From Flavobacteriales bacterium (GTDB lineage: Bacteria; Bacteroidota; Bacteroidia; Flavobacteriales; Weeksellaceae), in NCBI GenBank assembly GCA_900770875.1, contig CAAGLV010000086.1, positions 1 through 47,817 on the forward strand: 47,817 nucleotides of DNA. The letters are read 5' to 3'. The notes under the pieces are model-generated. The model did no database searches. It was given only the letters and a program-made list of their open reading frames with translations, and had not been told where the DNA came from. The position numbers and the translations under genes are program-made. Below, one piece after another: positions 16,785 through 24,655 of the stretch; the stretch's first letter is position 1; every line of letters starts with the position of its first letter.

Positions 16785-18103
16785 TGCAGTATCAATTACT
16801 TTTTTGTGTAATTGTATTTGTTGGGTTTTATTTGTTTTGGAACAAGAGAATAAATCTAATAAAGCAGCATTGTATTTTACTTTTATTAAGTATTGTTTTT
16901 TATTGTATACTTAATGTTTATTTTATACCTATTTTACCAATTATAATTTATGTTAATTATTTTTTTGGTAAAAAGATTGAACAAGATATAAACAGTAATT
17001 ATTATTTAAGATTAGGATTATTATTTAATGTATTACTAGTTATAATCTCAAAAGTAATTCATTTTAATTTTTATGGATTTTCTTTCGAAAATTTTTATTT
17101 ATTAGGGATTTTATTTTTGCCACTAAGATCAATTGCTTATTTATTAGATATTAAACGAAAAAATGTAAAGGCAGAACAAAATATAATCTTGTTTTCGGTT
17201 TTTATTCTATTTTTTCCGTTTTATATTTTAGGTCCAATTATAACAGCCAAAAAATCCTTTTTAAAATTAAATCAAAAGCAGCAGTTTAATCGTATAATAA
17301 TTGTTGACGGGTTTCGACAAATACTTTGGGGAAGTTTTAAAGTATTTGTTATAGCAGCTAATTCGGCAATAATTTCAAATCAAGTTTTTGGATCTTTAAC
17401 AAAACAAACTCCAATTGATTTAGGATTAGGAATTTTATTTTTTACCTTTCAAATTTATGGTTACTTATCAGGATATAACGATATCGCACTAGGAATTTGT
17501 AAATTGTTTGGTTTTAGATTTAAAGCTAATTTTAAATCGCTTTTTTTATTATTGTCATCTCATCGCTTTTGGAATAATTGGTATATTTCTTTGCATCGTT
17601 GGTTTGTGTATTACATTGTATTGCCAATTGTAAAATTTAATTGTAAAACAAGTAAAAATATACTAGCTGTTGTACTTTCTTTTTTAATCTCGGGTTTATT
17701 ATTTATTCCTTCGTATAATTTTATTTATTTTATTCTAATAAATTCGATAATTGTCTTAGGTTTAAATTGTTATAAAATAAACCGTAATACGTTATTTTTT
17801 AAAGTGATAAGAGTTATGATTAATATTTCTATTATTTTATTTAATGTATTATTGATAAAGTCTGATTCATTTCAAATTTTTCTTACTTGTATAAATAAGT
17901 TAATAGATTATGCTAACTACGGATTTCCACATCTTAATAAAAATGCATTAGCAGTATTATTTTTGTTAATTTTCTTGATTTTAATGGAATGGTTCGGAAA
18001 GTTGAATCAACATGCGCTCGAGAAATTTTTATTAAAAAGCACATTTTGGTTAAGATGGAGTTTTTATAGTTTATTGATTATGTTGATTATATTGTTTAAT
18101 TAA
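16781..18103 (+). CDS. MBOAT-family O-acyltransferase homologue lacking the conserved histidines
   Basis: A 440-residue polytopic protein with roughly ten or more TM helices. It aligns by eye to AlgI/DltB-type membrane-bound O-acyltransferases, which move acyl groups across the membrane onto glycans: FFTFQIYGYLSGYNDIALGICKLFGF matches the FQIYCDFSGYSDMAIG region, and FWNNWYISLHRW matches FWRRWHISLSRW. Two residues normally invariant are changed: the His of the WHxSL block is Y268, and the WHG histidine falls at F308 in SGLLFIPSYNF. The Asp of CDFSGY is also absent. It is therefore either inactive or mechanistically different. It lies directly before a truncated SGNH-like gene, its probable partner. 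Confidence 0.75.
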   Translation: MMQYQLLFCVIVFVGFYLFWNKRINLIKQHCILLLLSIVFYCILNVYFIPILPIIIYVNYFFGKKIEQDINSNYYLRLGLLFNVLLVIISKVIHFNFYGFSFENFYLLGILFLPLRSIAYLLDIKRKNVKAEQNIILFSVFILFFPFYILGPIITAKKSFLKLNQKQQFNRIIIVDGFRQILWGSFKVFVIAANSAIISNQVFGSLTKQTPIDLGLGILFFTFQIYGYLSGYNDIALGICKLFGFRFKANFKSLFLLLSSHRFWNNWYISLHRWFVYYIVLPIVKFNCKTSKNILAVVLSFLISGLLFIPSYNFIYFILINSIIVLGLNCYKINRNTLFFKVIRVMINISIILFNVLLIKSDSFQIFLTCINKLIDYANYGFPHLNKNALAVLFLLIFLILMEWFGKLNQHALEKFLLKSTFWLRWSFYSLLIMLIILFN

Positions 18104-18116
18104 AAAGAAATAAGAT

Positions 18117-18965
18117 ATGTATTTATTAATTAAACGATTTATATTCTTTGTCTTTTTTGCATTCTGCTTTTATCTTCTGGTAATGCCTTTATGGGCTTCT
18201 TTTTTGCCATTTTATATGTCTAAAAATTTAAGAAGTTGTATTGGTTGTTATGGACATACTTTAACTAGAATGCAAGAGGTTAAAAAGGTAACAGATCCTG
18301 ATGTTTTAATTATAGGTTCGTCTCATGCCTATAGAGGGATAGATCCACGAATTTTTAAAGCTGATAGTATAAATGCATTTAATTTAGGATCGAGTGCACA
18401 ATCACCAATCAATACAAAAATGCTTTTAAAGCAATATATAGATAATGTAAAACCTAAATTGATTATTTACGAAATTTATGTTGGTACTTTAGGTATTGAT
18501 GGATTAACCTCTTCTTTAGATTTGTTAAGTAATAATAAAATCGATTTTAATGCTATAAAAATGGCTAAAGAGACAAATAATTTTGTGGCTTATAATACAT
18601 TGATATTTTCTTTTTTTCGTCAATTATATGGTTTAGATTCTTATAATAAAGAAGAAAAAAATCAGGGCGATGATACTTATATTTCTGAAACGGGTTTTGT
18701 AGCAACAAAATATAGGGAAAATAAATTAGAAAAATATTCAGTGCAAAAATGGGAGATTAATCCAACTCAGTTTAAGGCATTGGTAGAAAATATAAATTAT
18801 ATTAAACAAAAAAATATCCCATATTATTTAGTACAGGCTCCTATAACACAAGGTTTATATCAAAGTAAATTAAATAATAACGAAACAGATTCTTTATTAT
18901 CAACCTTAGGACCGTATAAAAATTATCAAAATAAGTTAGATCTTAACGATTCAACCGATTTTTAA
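18117..18965 (+). CDS. SGNH-like protein, truncated by an in-frame stop
   Basis: A 282-residue product with an N-terminal membrane anchor (about 7-30) and a predicted periplasmic domain. DVLIIGSSHAYRGIDP (about 62-77) looks like block I of SGNH hydrolases/acyltransferases, with the nucleophile probably S69. Such proteins pair with MBOAT enzymes to place acetyl groups on exported glycans (as in alginate O-acetylation). The frame stops at TAA 18963-18965, and the same frame then continues for 26 codons with the missing DxxH block. A single change (TAC or TAT to TAA) would account for it. Read as a recent pseudogene unless the stop is a sequencing error or is read through. Confidence 0.75.
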   Translation: MYLLIKRFIFFVFFAFCFYLLVMPLWASFLPFYMSKNLRSCIGCYGHTLTRMQEVKKVTDPDVLIIGSSHAYRGIDPRIFKADSINAFNLGSSAQSPINTKMLLKQYIDNVKPKLIIYEIYVGTLGIDGLTSSLDLLSNNKIDFNAIKMAKETNNFVAYNTLIFSFFRQLYGLDSYNKEEKNQGDDTYISETGFVATKYRENKLEKYSVQKWEINPTQFKALVENINYIKQKNIPYYLVQAPITQGLYQSKLNNNETDSLLSTLGPYKNYQNKLDLNDSTDF

Positions 18966-19046
18966 GATAGTAACCATATGAATCAACAAGCTGTAGAAAA
19001 ATTTACACGATTACTTTTGCAAGATGTAAAAGAATTTTTAAATTAA
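18966..19046 (+). pseudogene. C-terminal remnant of the SGNH-like gene
   Basis: Immediately after the TAA, in the same frame, the translation is DSNHMNQQAVEKFT then LLLQDVKEFLN and a TAA at 19044-19046. D-S-N-H is the SGNH block V Asp-x-x-His, normally followed by a helix like this one. It contains no start suited to independent use. With it restored, the protein would be 309 residues. Confidence 0.75.
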
Positions 19047-19076
19047 AAATAACCTATAATAATCAACCAAAACTTA

Positions 19077-20222
19077 ATGAAAACTACGCATAAAGATCTC
19101 CTTTTTGTTTATTATAAATTATTTAAACCAGGTGGTGTAGCACGGGTTTTAGTTTCTTTAGCAAATTATTTAGTCCAAAATAATTACAATGTTACAATAT
19201 TGGTATTAATGCAAGATAAATCGTCTTTTTATGCGTTAGATGATCGTGTAAAAATTATTTCAATTGATACATTTTCGCATTGGGGATTTACACAAATTAA
19301 TACAAGGTTAGATAAATATGCTGCTAAGTTGCCATTTCGTAGAAGTTTAAAAAATTATATTTACGATTTTGGTCAATGGCAAATGCTTGGCAAATGGATA
19401 AATAATCATCATCAACAATATGATTTAATTATTTCTTGTTGGTATAAAATTTCGGCTCAGTTAGCACTAAATAAAAATGTGTCGCAGAAAACTATTGCTT
19501 GGGAACATGCTAATTTCGAAGTAGGAGGAAAGTTATGGAAAGATTATTTGAGAGTTTATTATAAAAATCTAAAAGGAATTGTATGTATTAATTCAAATTC
19601 TTTTAAACACTATATTGTAAATAATAAAAACACACATCTAATTCCGAATATTATAGGTGAACCATTCGAATCTGTAAAGTTTAATTTTGAAAAAGAAAAT
19701 ACATTAATTTTTGTTGGACGATTGGACGAAGATAAAAATGTTGTCGAAATTTTAGAGATTTTAAGAACAATAAATCTTAATGATTTTAAATTTAAAATTA
19801 TAGGAGATGGTCCTCAAAAATTTAAATTAGAAAATATAGTTAATCAATCTGAATCTTTAAAAGATAAAGTGAAATTTTTAGGAAATAAAAAGATTAACGA
19901 TGTATTAGACGAATTAATAAAAAGTAAAATTTTTCTTTTTACGAGTAAAACAGAAGGTTTACCAACAGTTTTAATCGAAGCAATGATGACGGCAAACGCA
20001 TTAATAGCTTATAATTGTAATTATGGTCCGTCGGATATTATAAACGAAAAAAACGGTTTTTTGATTCCGATGTATAATAAAGATATGTTTCGAGAGAAAT
20101 TACAATTTTTAATCGATCATCCTACCGAATTAGATGATTTATGTAAATCGAGCTTTCAGGAATCAAAAAAATGGCATAAAGAAGAAATTTTAAAATTATG
20201 GGAGATTGTATTAAACCATTAA
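19077..20222 (+). CDS. GT4-family glycosyltransferase
   Basis: A 381-residue GT-B enzyme. The N-terminal acceptor domain has YKLFKPGGVARVLVSLANYL. The donor domain contains LIFVGRLDEDKNVVEIL, FKIIGDGPQKFKLE, VKFLGNKK and the E-x7-E block TEGLPTVLIEAMMTANALI. Typical GT4 length, no TM helices, cytoplasmic. It starts 30 bp after the pseudogene remnant and overlaps the next GT2 gene by 25 bp. Confidence 0.9.
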   Translation: MKTTHKDLLFVYYKLFKPGGVARVLVSLANYLVQNNYNVTILVLMQDKSSFYALDDRVKIISIDTFSHWGFTQINTRLDKYAAKLPFRRSLKNYIYDFGQWQMLGKWINNHHQQYDLIISCWYKISAQLALNKNVSQKTIAWEHANFEVGGKLWKDYLRVYYKNLKGIVCINSNSFKHYIVNNKNTHLIPNIIGEPFESVKFNFEKENTLIFVGRLDEDKNVVEILEILRTINLNDFKFKIIGDGPQKFKLENIVNQSESLKDKVKFLGNKKINDVLDELIKSKIFLFTSKTEGLPTVLIEAMMTANALIAYNCNYGPSDIINEKNGFLIPMYNKDMFREKLQFLIDHPTELDDLCKSSFQESKKWHKEEILKLWEIVLNH

Positions 20223-21133
20223 TATCTATTGTAATTCCGGTTTATAACGCAGCCGATTATATCGAGCAATGCATTAATTCTGTAATCAATCAAACGTATA
20301 AAAATTTCGAGTTAATTGTAATTGATGACGGATCTACAGATCAATCGTATCAAATTTTACAAAAAATAAATACAATTAATTTTACTTTAATAAAAAAAGA
20401 AAATTCGGGCGTTAGTGATACACGTAATCTCGGGATTGATTTATCTATTGGTGATATTATTTGCTTTGTTGATGCAGACGATTATATCGAAGAAAAATAT
20501 TTAGAAGTTTTTGTAAATCATTACCAAAATCCAGATACTTTATTAATACAAGATGTTTATAGAAGTGGTAATCCAAAAGCAAATTATCAATTAGGTGTAT
20601 TTGCGATAAATAATGATTTATTGATATTATTAAACCGAAATAAGCTATTAGCAAATGGTGGTCCTGTAGCTAAGTTTTATTCGGCTCAAATCATCAAGCA
20701 ACAAAATATTCGTTTTATTAAAGGAGTAACTTATGGCGAAGATTTAATTTTCTTTTTAACTTATCTAAACTATGTTAAATACATTACTTATTTAAATTAT
20801 GTAGGATATATTTATAATTATAATAATTTTTCGGCAAGTACAAAAAAGCATTCGTTTTCTACTTATTTAGCCATAGATCAATCAGTAGCTTATTTTATCG
20901 ATTTTAATAAAATAAGTAATGTAAAAGAGTTAGCTATTTGTTATCATTTTCGATGGGATTTTATTCAATCTGCAATAGATCGTTCGGTAAAAATAACAAC
21001 TTCAGATTTTAAATTATTGAGAAAAATAATGAACCGAAATTTTTTAATTTATTCCAATACTAAATTCCGAAAATTAATCTATATCTTAATCCAACTAAAA
21101 CAATACTCAATTATAAGAAAACTAACCAAATGA
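20198..21133 (+). CDS. GT2-family glycosyltransferase
   Basis: A 311-residue GT-A transferase with ISIVIPVYNAADYIEQCINSV, LIVIDDGSTDQS and the metal-binding FVDADDYIEEKYL. The region GVTYGEDLIFFLTYL (about 175-190) is the usual catalytic-base ED block of polysaccharide GT2s. The C-terminus is strongly basic, which may favour membrane association. The start lies within the previous gene, and its TGA overlaps the ATG of the UbiA-type gene (ATGA), so it is translationally coupled to the pentofuranose cassette. Confidence 0.9.
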   Translation: MGDCIKPLISIVIPVYNAADYIEQCINSVINQTYKNFELIVIDDGSTDQSYQILQKINTINFTLIKKENSGVSDTRNLGIDLSIGDIICFVDADDYIEEKYLEVFVNHYQNPDTLLIQDVYRSGNPKANYQLGVFAINNDLLILLNRNKLLANGGPVAKFYSAQIIKQQNIRFIKGVTYGEDLIFFLTYLNYVKYITYLNYVGYIYNYNNFSASTKKHSFSTYLAIDQSVAYFIDFNKISNVKELAICYHFRWDFIQSAIDRSVKITTSDFKLLRKIMNRNFLIYSNTKFRKLIYILIQLKQYSIIRKLTK

Positions 21134-21996
21134 ACTCTTATCTAAGCCTAATCCGAATGAAACAATGGGTAAAAAATGCATTTGTATTTTTACCTTTATT
21201 TTTTTCTGGAAATTTATTTAATGTCGATTTATTAATTCGATCATTTTATGGATTTTTAATTTTTTCTTTTGTAGCAAGTAGCATTTACATTATTAATGAT
21301 TATGTTGATATCGAAAAAGATAAAATGCATCCAGATAAAAAAAATCGTCCTTTAGCAAGCGGTGTTATTAGTAAATCAAATGCTATAAAATTATTTATAG
21401 TTTTATGCATTATAACAATGCTTTTAGTTTATTATTTAGCGACTTGGAAGGTGGGCGTAATTGTTGGATTTTATTTTTTGATGAATTTAGCCTATTCGTT
21501 TAAATTAAAACAAGTTGCAATTTTAGATGTCATTATTATTGCATTTGGCTTTCTTTTACGCGTTTTTGTTGGAGGATATATGACCGGAATTTTAGTTACC
21601 GATTGGACTATTTTACTTGTTTTTGATTTAGCTTTAATTTTAGCTTTAGGTAAAAGAAGAGGCGAAATTGTAAATGCAGAATTAGCAGGAATCACAAGAA
21701 AATCTTTAGACGGTTATAATTTAAATTTTTTAAATTCAGCTTTAGCAGTAACATGTACAATAGCTGTTATGTGTTATATGATGTATATTTTTACCCCCGA
21801 AGCACAATCTAAATTTCATCATTACATTGTTTACACTTTCGTTTTTGTTTTTGCTGCAGTTTTGCGTTATTTACAACAAACATTCGTTTATTTGAGGACC
21901 GAATCACCAACTAAATTAATTTTTAAAGATATGTTTCTTCAGATTTTAATTTTAAGTTTAGCTATCAGCTACACGCTTTTAATTTATTTTAAATAA
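21130..21996 (+). CDS. Polyprenyl-phosphate phosphoribosyltransferase (UbiA family, DPPR synthase-like)
   Basis: A 288-residue polytopic UbiA-superfamily enzyme with about eight or nine TM helices. By homology to Mycobacterium Rv3806c it would transfer 5-phosphoribose from PRPP to polyprenyl phosphate, the committed step to polyprenyl-phosphoryl pentofuranose. The first Asp-rich motif NDYVDIEKDKMHPDKKNRP is the DPPR-synthase form (NDxxDxxxDxxHPxKxxRP). The second region DVIIIAFGFLLRVFVGGYM and LALGKRRGEI match the LR-x3-GG and KRxxE features of that subgroup rather than ubiquinone or heme synthases. It overlaps the DprE1-like gene by one base (TAATG). Confidence 0.88.
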   Translation: MNSYLSLIRMKQWVKNAFVFLPLFFSGNLFNVDLLIRSFYGFLIFSFVASSIYIINDYVDIEKDKMHPDKKNRPLASGVISKSNAIKLFIVLCIITMLLVYYLATWKVGVIVGFYFLMNLAYSFKLKQVAILDVIIIAFGFLLRVFVGGYMTGILVTDWTILLVFDLALILALGKRRGEIVNAELAGITRKSLDGYNLNFLNSALAVTCTIAVMCYMMYIFTPEAQSKFHHYIVYTFVFVFAAVLRYLQQTFVYLRTESPTKLIFKDMFLQILILSLAISYTLLIYFK

Positions 21997-23312
21997 TGAA
22001 AGTTAATCAATCAAAAAAAATTGCCAATTGGGGACTATATCCTTCAATAAAGGCAACAGAATATATACCTAATACAAAAGAAGATTTTAAAAAAGCAATT
22101 CATTCTTCATCAAAAATAATTACACGTGGAAACGGAAGATGTTACGGTGATGCCGCTTTACAAAATGATATTATATCGACAAAAAAATGGAATAAGTTTA
22201 TCGAATTTGATCGCAAACGTGGTTTTATCGAAGTAGAAGCAGGTGTTCTTTTATCTGATATTATCGAAGTTGCAGTTCCTTCGGGATATTTTATTACCGT
22301 AACTCCCGGAACAAAATTTATAACAGTTGGCGGAGCAATTGCATCAGATGTACACGGAAAAAATCATCATGTAGATGGATGCTTTTCCGAGCATGTTGTT
22401 TACTTTGATTTGATGCTAGCTTCGGGCGAAGTTGTACGATGCTCGCGTGATGTTAATTCTGATTTATTTTGGGCAACAATAGGAGGTATGGGATTAACAG
22501 GAGTTATTCTTTCGGCTCGATTTCTACTAACAAAGATAGAAACTGCTTACATCCGCAACGAGGCAATTCAGGCAAATAATTTAGACGAAATATTTAAACT
22601 ATTCGAAGAGTCGGAAAGTTGGACTTACACTGTTGCTTGGTTAGATTGTTTGCAAAAAGGAGAAAATTTAGGAAAATCAATTATGCTAAGAGGCGAGCAT
22701 GCAACATTAGCTGAATTACCTAAAAAAATAAAGAAGAATCCGTTAAAAATTAAGCCTAAGTTAAAACTAAATATTCCGTTCTTCTTTCCAAATTTTTTAT
22801 TAAATCCATGGTCTATTAAAATTTTTAATTGGTTGTATTTTAATAAACAGTTAAAAAAGCATGTGAAGAATTATGTAGACTACGATCAATTTTTTTATCC
22901 ATTAGATGCGGTATATAATTGGAACAAAATTTATGGAAAAAACGGATTTATACAATATCAGTTTGTTATTCCAAAGGAAAATGGTTTAGAAGGGATGCGT
23001 CAAATATTAACCGAAATTGCATCAAGCGGAAATGGATCGTTTTTAGTAGTTTTAAAATTATTTGGTGCAAATAACCCAAAAGCATATAATTCGTTTCCGA
23101 AACCTGGTTATACTTTAGCTTTAGATTTTAAAGTAAATAAAGGGTTAAAAGAATTAATTGCTAAATTAGATCAAATTGTAGAAAAACATAACGGACGAAT
23201 ATATCGTACAAAAGATGCGATGTCTAATCCAAAATTAACCAACTATTTAAAAAACATCGATTCAACTAAATTTCAATCGATGCAAAACGAACGTATAAAC
23301 CGACATAATTAA
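21996..23312 (+). CDS. FAD-dependent decaprenylphosphoryl-ribose 2'-oxidase homologue (DprE1-like)
   Basis: A 438-residue FAD_binding_4 oxidoreductase. By homology to mycobacterial DprE1 it oxidises the 2'-OH of polyprenyl-phosphoryl ribose to the keto intermediate. The FAD domain has TRGNGRCYGDAAL and VTPGTKFITVGGAIASDVHGKNHH. Key positions align at a constant offset of 12 to the M. tuberculosis enzyme: H120 (H132), K122 (K134) and K406 (K418). The position of Cys387, covalently attacked by benzothiazinones, is A375 in PGYTLALDF. The C-terminal block HNGRIYRTKDAM also matches. It lies between the phosphoribosyltransferase and the DprE2-like reductase, one base apart on each side. Confidence 0.9.
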   Translation: MKVNQSKKIANWGLYPSIKATEYIPNTKEDFKKAIHSSSKIITRGNGRCYGDAALQNDIISTKKWNKFIEFDRKRGFIEVEAGVLLSDIIEVAVPSGYFITVTPGTKFITVGGAIASDVHGKNHHVDGCFSEHVVYFDLMLASGEVVRCSRDVNSDLFWATIGGMGLTGVILSARFLLTKIETAYIRNEAIQANNLDEIFKLFEESESWTYTVAWLDCLQKGENLGKSIMLRGEHATLAELPKKIKKNPLKIKPKLKLNIPFFFPNFLLNPWSIKIFNWLYFNKQLKKHVKNYVDYDQFFYPLDAVYNWNKIYGKNGFIQYQFVIPKENGLEGMRQILTEIASSGNGSFLVVLKLFGANNPKAYNSFPKPGYTLALDFKVNKGLKELIAKLDQIVEKHNGRIYRTKDAMSNPKLTNYLKNIDSTKFQSMQNERINRHN

Positions 23313-23313
23313 C

Positions 23314-24039
23314 ATGATTGTATTAGGAAGTAATTCTGATATTTCTTTTGCTTTTATCGAAAAAGTTTTAAAGCAAGGACAACGTTTTCCGATGATGTAT
23401 TTATTTACATCAAATGTGGAAAAAACATTAAAATTAGCTAATCATATCGAAGCTAAATTTGAACAAAAGTGCGAGATTATTGAGTTTGATTTAACAAAAC
23501 ACAATAATTATAAAATGATAGAACATGTAAATTCGGATTTGTTATTTTGTGCTTCTGGGTTTTTAGGAAAAAATACAGCCGATGGTTTATATGATGATTT
23601 AAATACCGAAAAGATAATTGATGTTAATTATTCGAAATTGGTTATTTTAATTAACTTTTTTGCTAAAAAAATGGAGCAACAAAATAAAGGAACTATCATC
23701 GCATTAAGTTCGGTTGCTGGCGAAAGAGGACGACAATCTAATTTTATTTATGGTTCGGCAAAAGCTGCATTTACAGCGTATTTATCGGGATTACGTAATT
23801 ATCTTTTTCATAAAAATGTGCATGTTATTACGGTAATTCCGGGATTTATGGATACAGAAATGACAGCCGATATTGCAACACCAAAACCTTTAACGGCACA
23901 ACCCGAACAGGCTGCAAATATTATTTATAAAGCCTATAAAAAGAAAAAAAATGTAGTTTATGTTACATTTATTTGGTGCGGAATTATGGCTGTGATTAGA
24001 AATATTCCGGAGTTTATTTTTAAAAAATTAAAAATGTAA
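23314..24039 (+). CDS. SDR-family 2'-keto reductase homologue (DprE2-like)
   Basis: A 241-residue short-chain dehydrogenase/reductase. In mycobacteria DprE2 reduces the keto product of DprE1 with NAD(P)H to give polyprenyl-phosphoryl D-arabinofuranose. The nucleotide loop is the atypical IVLGSNSDIS rather than TGxxxGIG, as in DprE2. The catalytic Ser lies in IALSSVAGERG, and Tyr and Lys in IYGSAKAAF (YxxxK). PGFMDTEMT follows at the usual place. Adjacency to the DprE1-like gene is the main ground for the specific role. Its TAA overlaps the next ATG. Confidence 0.87.
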   Translation: MIVLGSNSDISFAFIEKVLKQGQRFPMMYLFTSNVEKTLKLANHIEAKFEQKCEIIEFDLTKHNNYKMIEHVNSDLLFCASGFLGKNTADGLYDDLNTEKIIDVNYSKLVILINFFAKKMEQQNKGTIIALSSVAGERGRQSNFIYGSAKAAFTAYLSGLRNYLFHKNVHVITVIPGFMDTEMTADIATPKPLTAQPEQAANIIYKAYKKKKNVVYVTFIWCGIMAVIRNIPEFIFKKLKM

Positions 24040-24629
24040 TGGATCGTAAATTATATCTTTTCGATTTTGATGGAACGTTAACAACAAGGGATTCGCTATT
24101 CGATTTTTTAAAATTTAGTTTTCCTTCAACTTATTTTAAACATTATTTATTTTTTATTCCTTTATTCTTTATTGCTAAACTAAAAATTGTTGATACAGGA
24201 AAGGTAAAAGAGCGTTTTATAAGTAGTTTTTTAAAAGGGAAATCGTTTGTAGAAATAAATCAGTTGGCAACGCGTTATTTTAACGAAAATCATCCAAATT
24301 TAATACATAAAGAAGCGGACAAATTTATACGTTCGATAAGTAATTACAACGATAAATTTTTGGTTTCGGCTTCGTTAGATATTTGGTTGCAACCTTTTGC
24401 CGATTATTACCAAATGGGATTAATTTGTACACAAGCAAAATACGATGAAAATGGATTTTTTACCGGAAAATTTGCAACACCAAATTGTAATTACGAACAA
24501 AAAAAGTACAGAATAGAAAAGGAAGTTGATTTATCACTTTATGATGAGGTTTATGCTTATGGCGATACCGATGGCGATAAGGCAATGTATGCTTTAGCAA
24601 CACAAAGTTTTAATCAATTTTTTAATTAA
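24039..24629 (+). CDS. HAD-IB family phosphatase
   Basis: A 196-residue haloacid-dehalogenase-type phosphatase of the SerB/HAD-IB group. Motif I is FDFDGTLTTRDSL (two catalytic Asp), motif II is the Ser of LVSASLDIW, and motif IV is AYGDTDGDKAM. Given its place directly after the DprE1/DprE2 pair, it probably removes the 5-phosphate of polyprenyl-phosphoryl 5-phosphoribose, a step carried out in mycobacteria by the unrelated PAP2-type Rv3807c. That role is inference; the fold is clear. A hydrophobic stretch (about 27-47) fits a membrane-associated substrate. Confidence 0.85.
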   Translation: MDRKLYLFDFDGTLTTRDSLFDFLKFSFPSTYFKHYLFFIPLFFIAKLKIVDTGKVKERFISSFLKGKSFVEINQLATRYFNENHPNLIHKEADKFIRSISNYNDKFLVSASLDIWLQPFADYYQMGLICTQAKYDENGFFTGKFATPNCNYEQKKYRIEKEVDLSLYDEVYAYGDTDGDKAMYALATQSFNQFFN

Positions 24630-24655
24630 ATACAAAAGTAAAACCTAACCAAACT

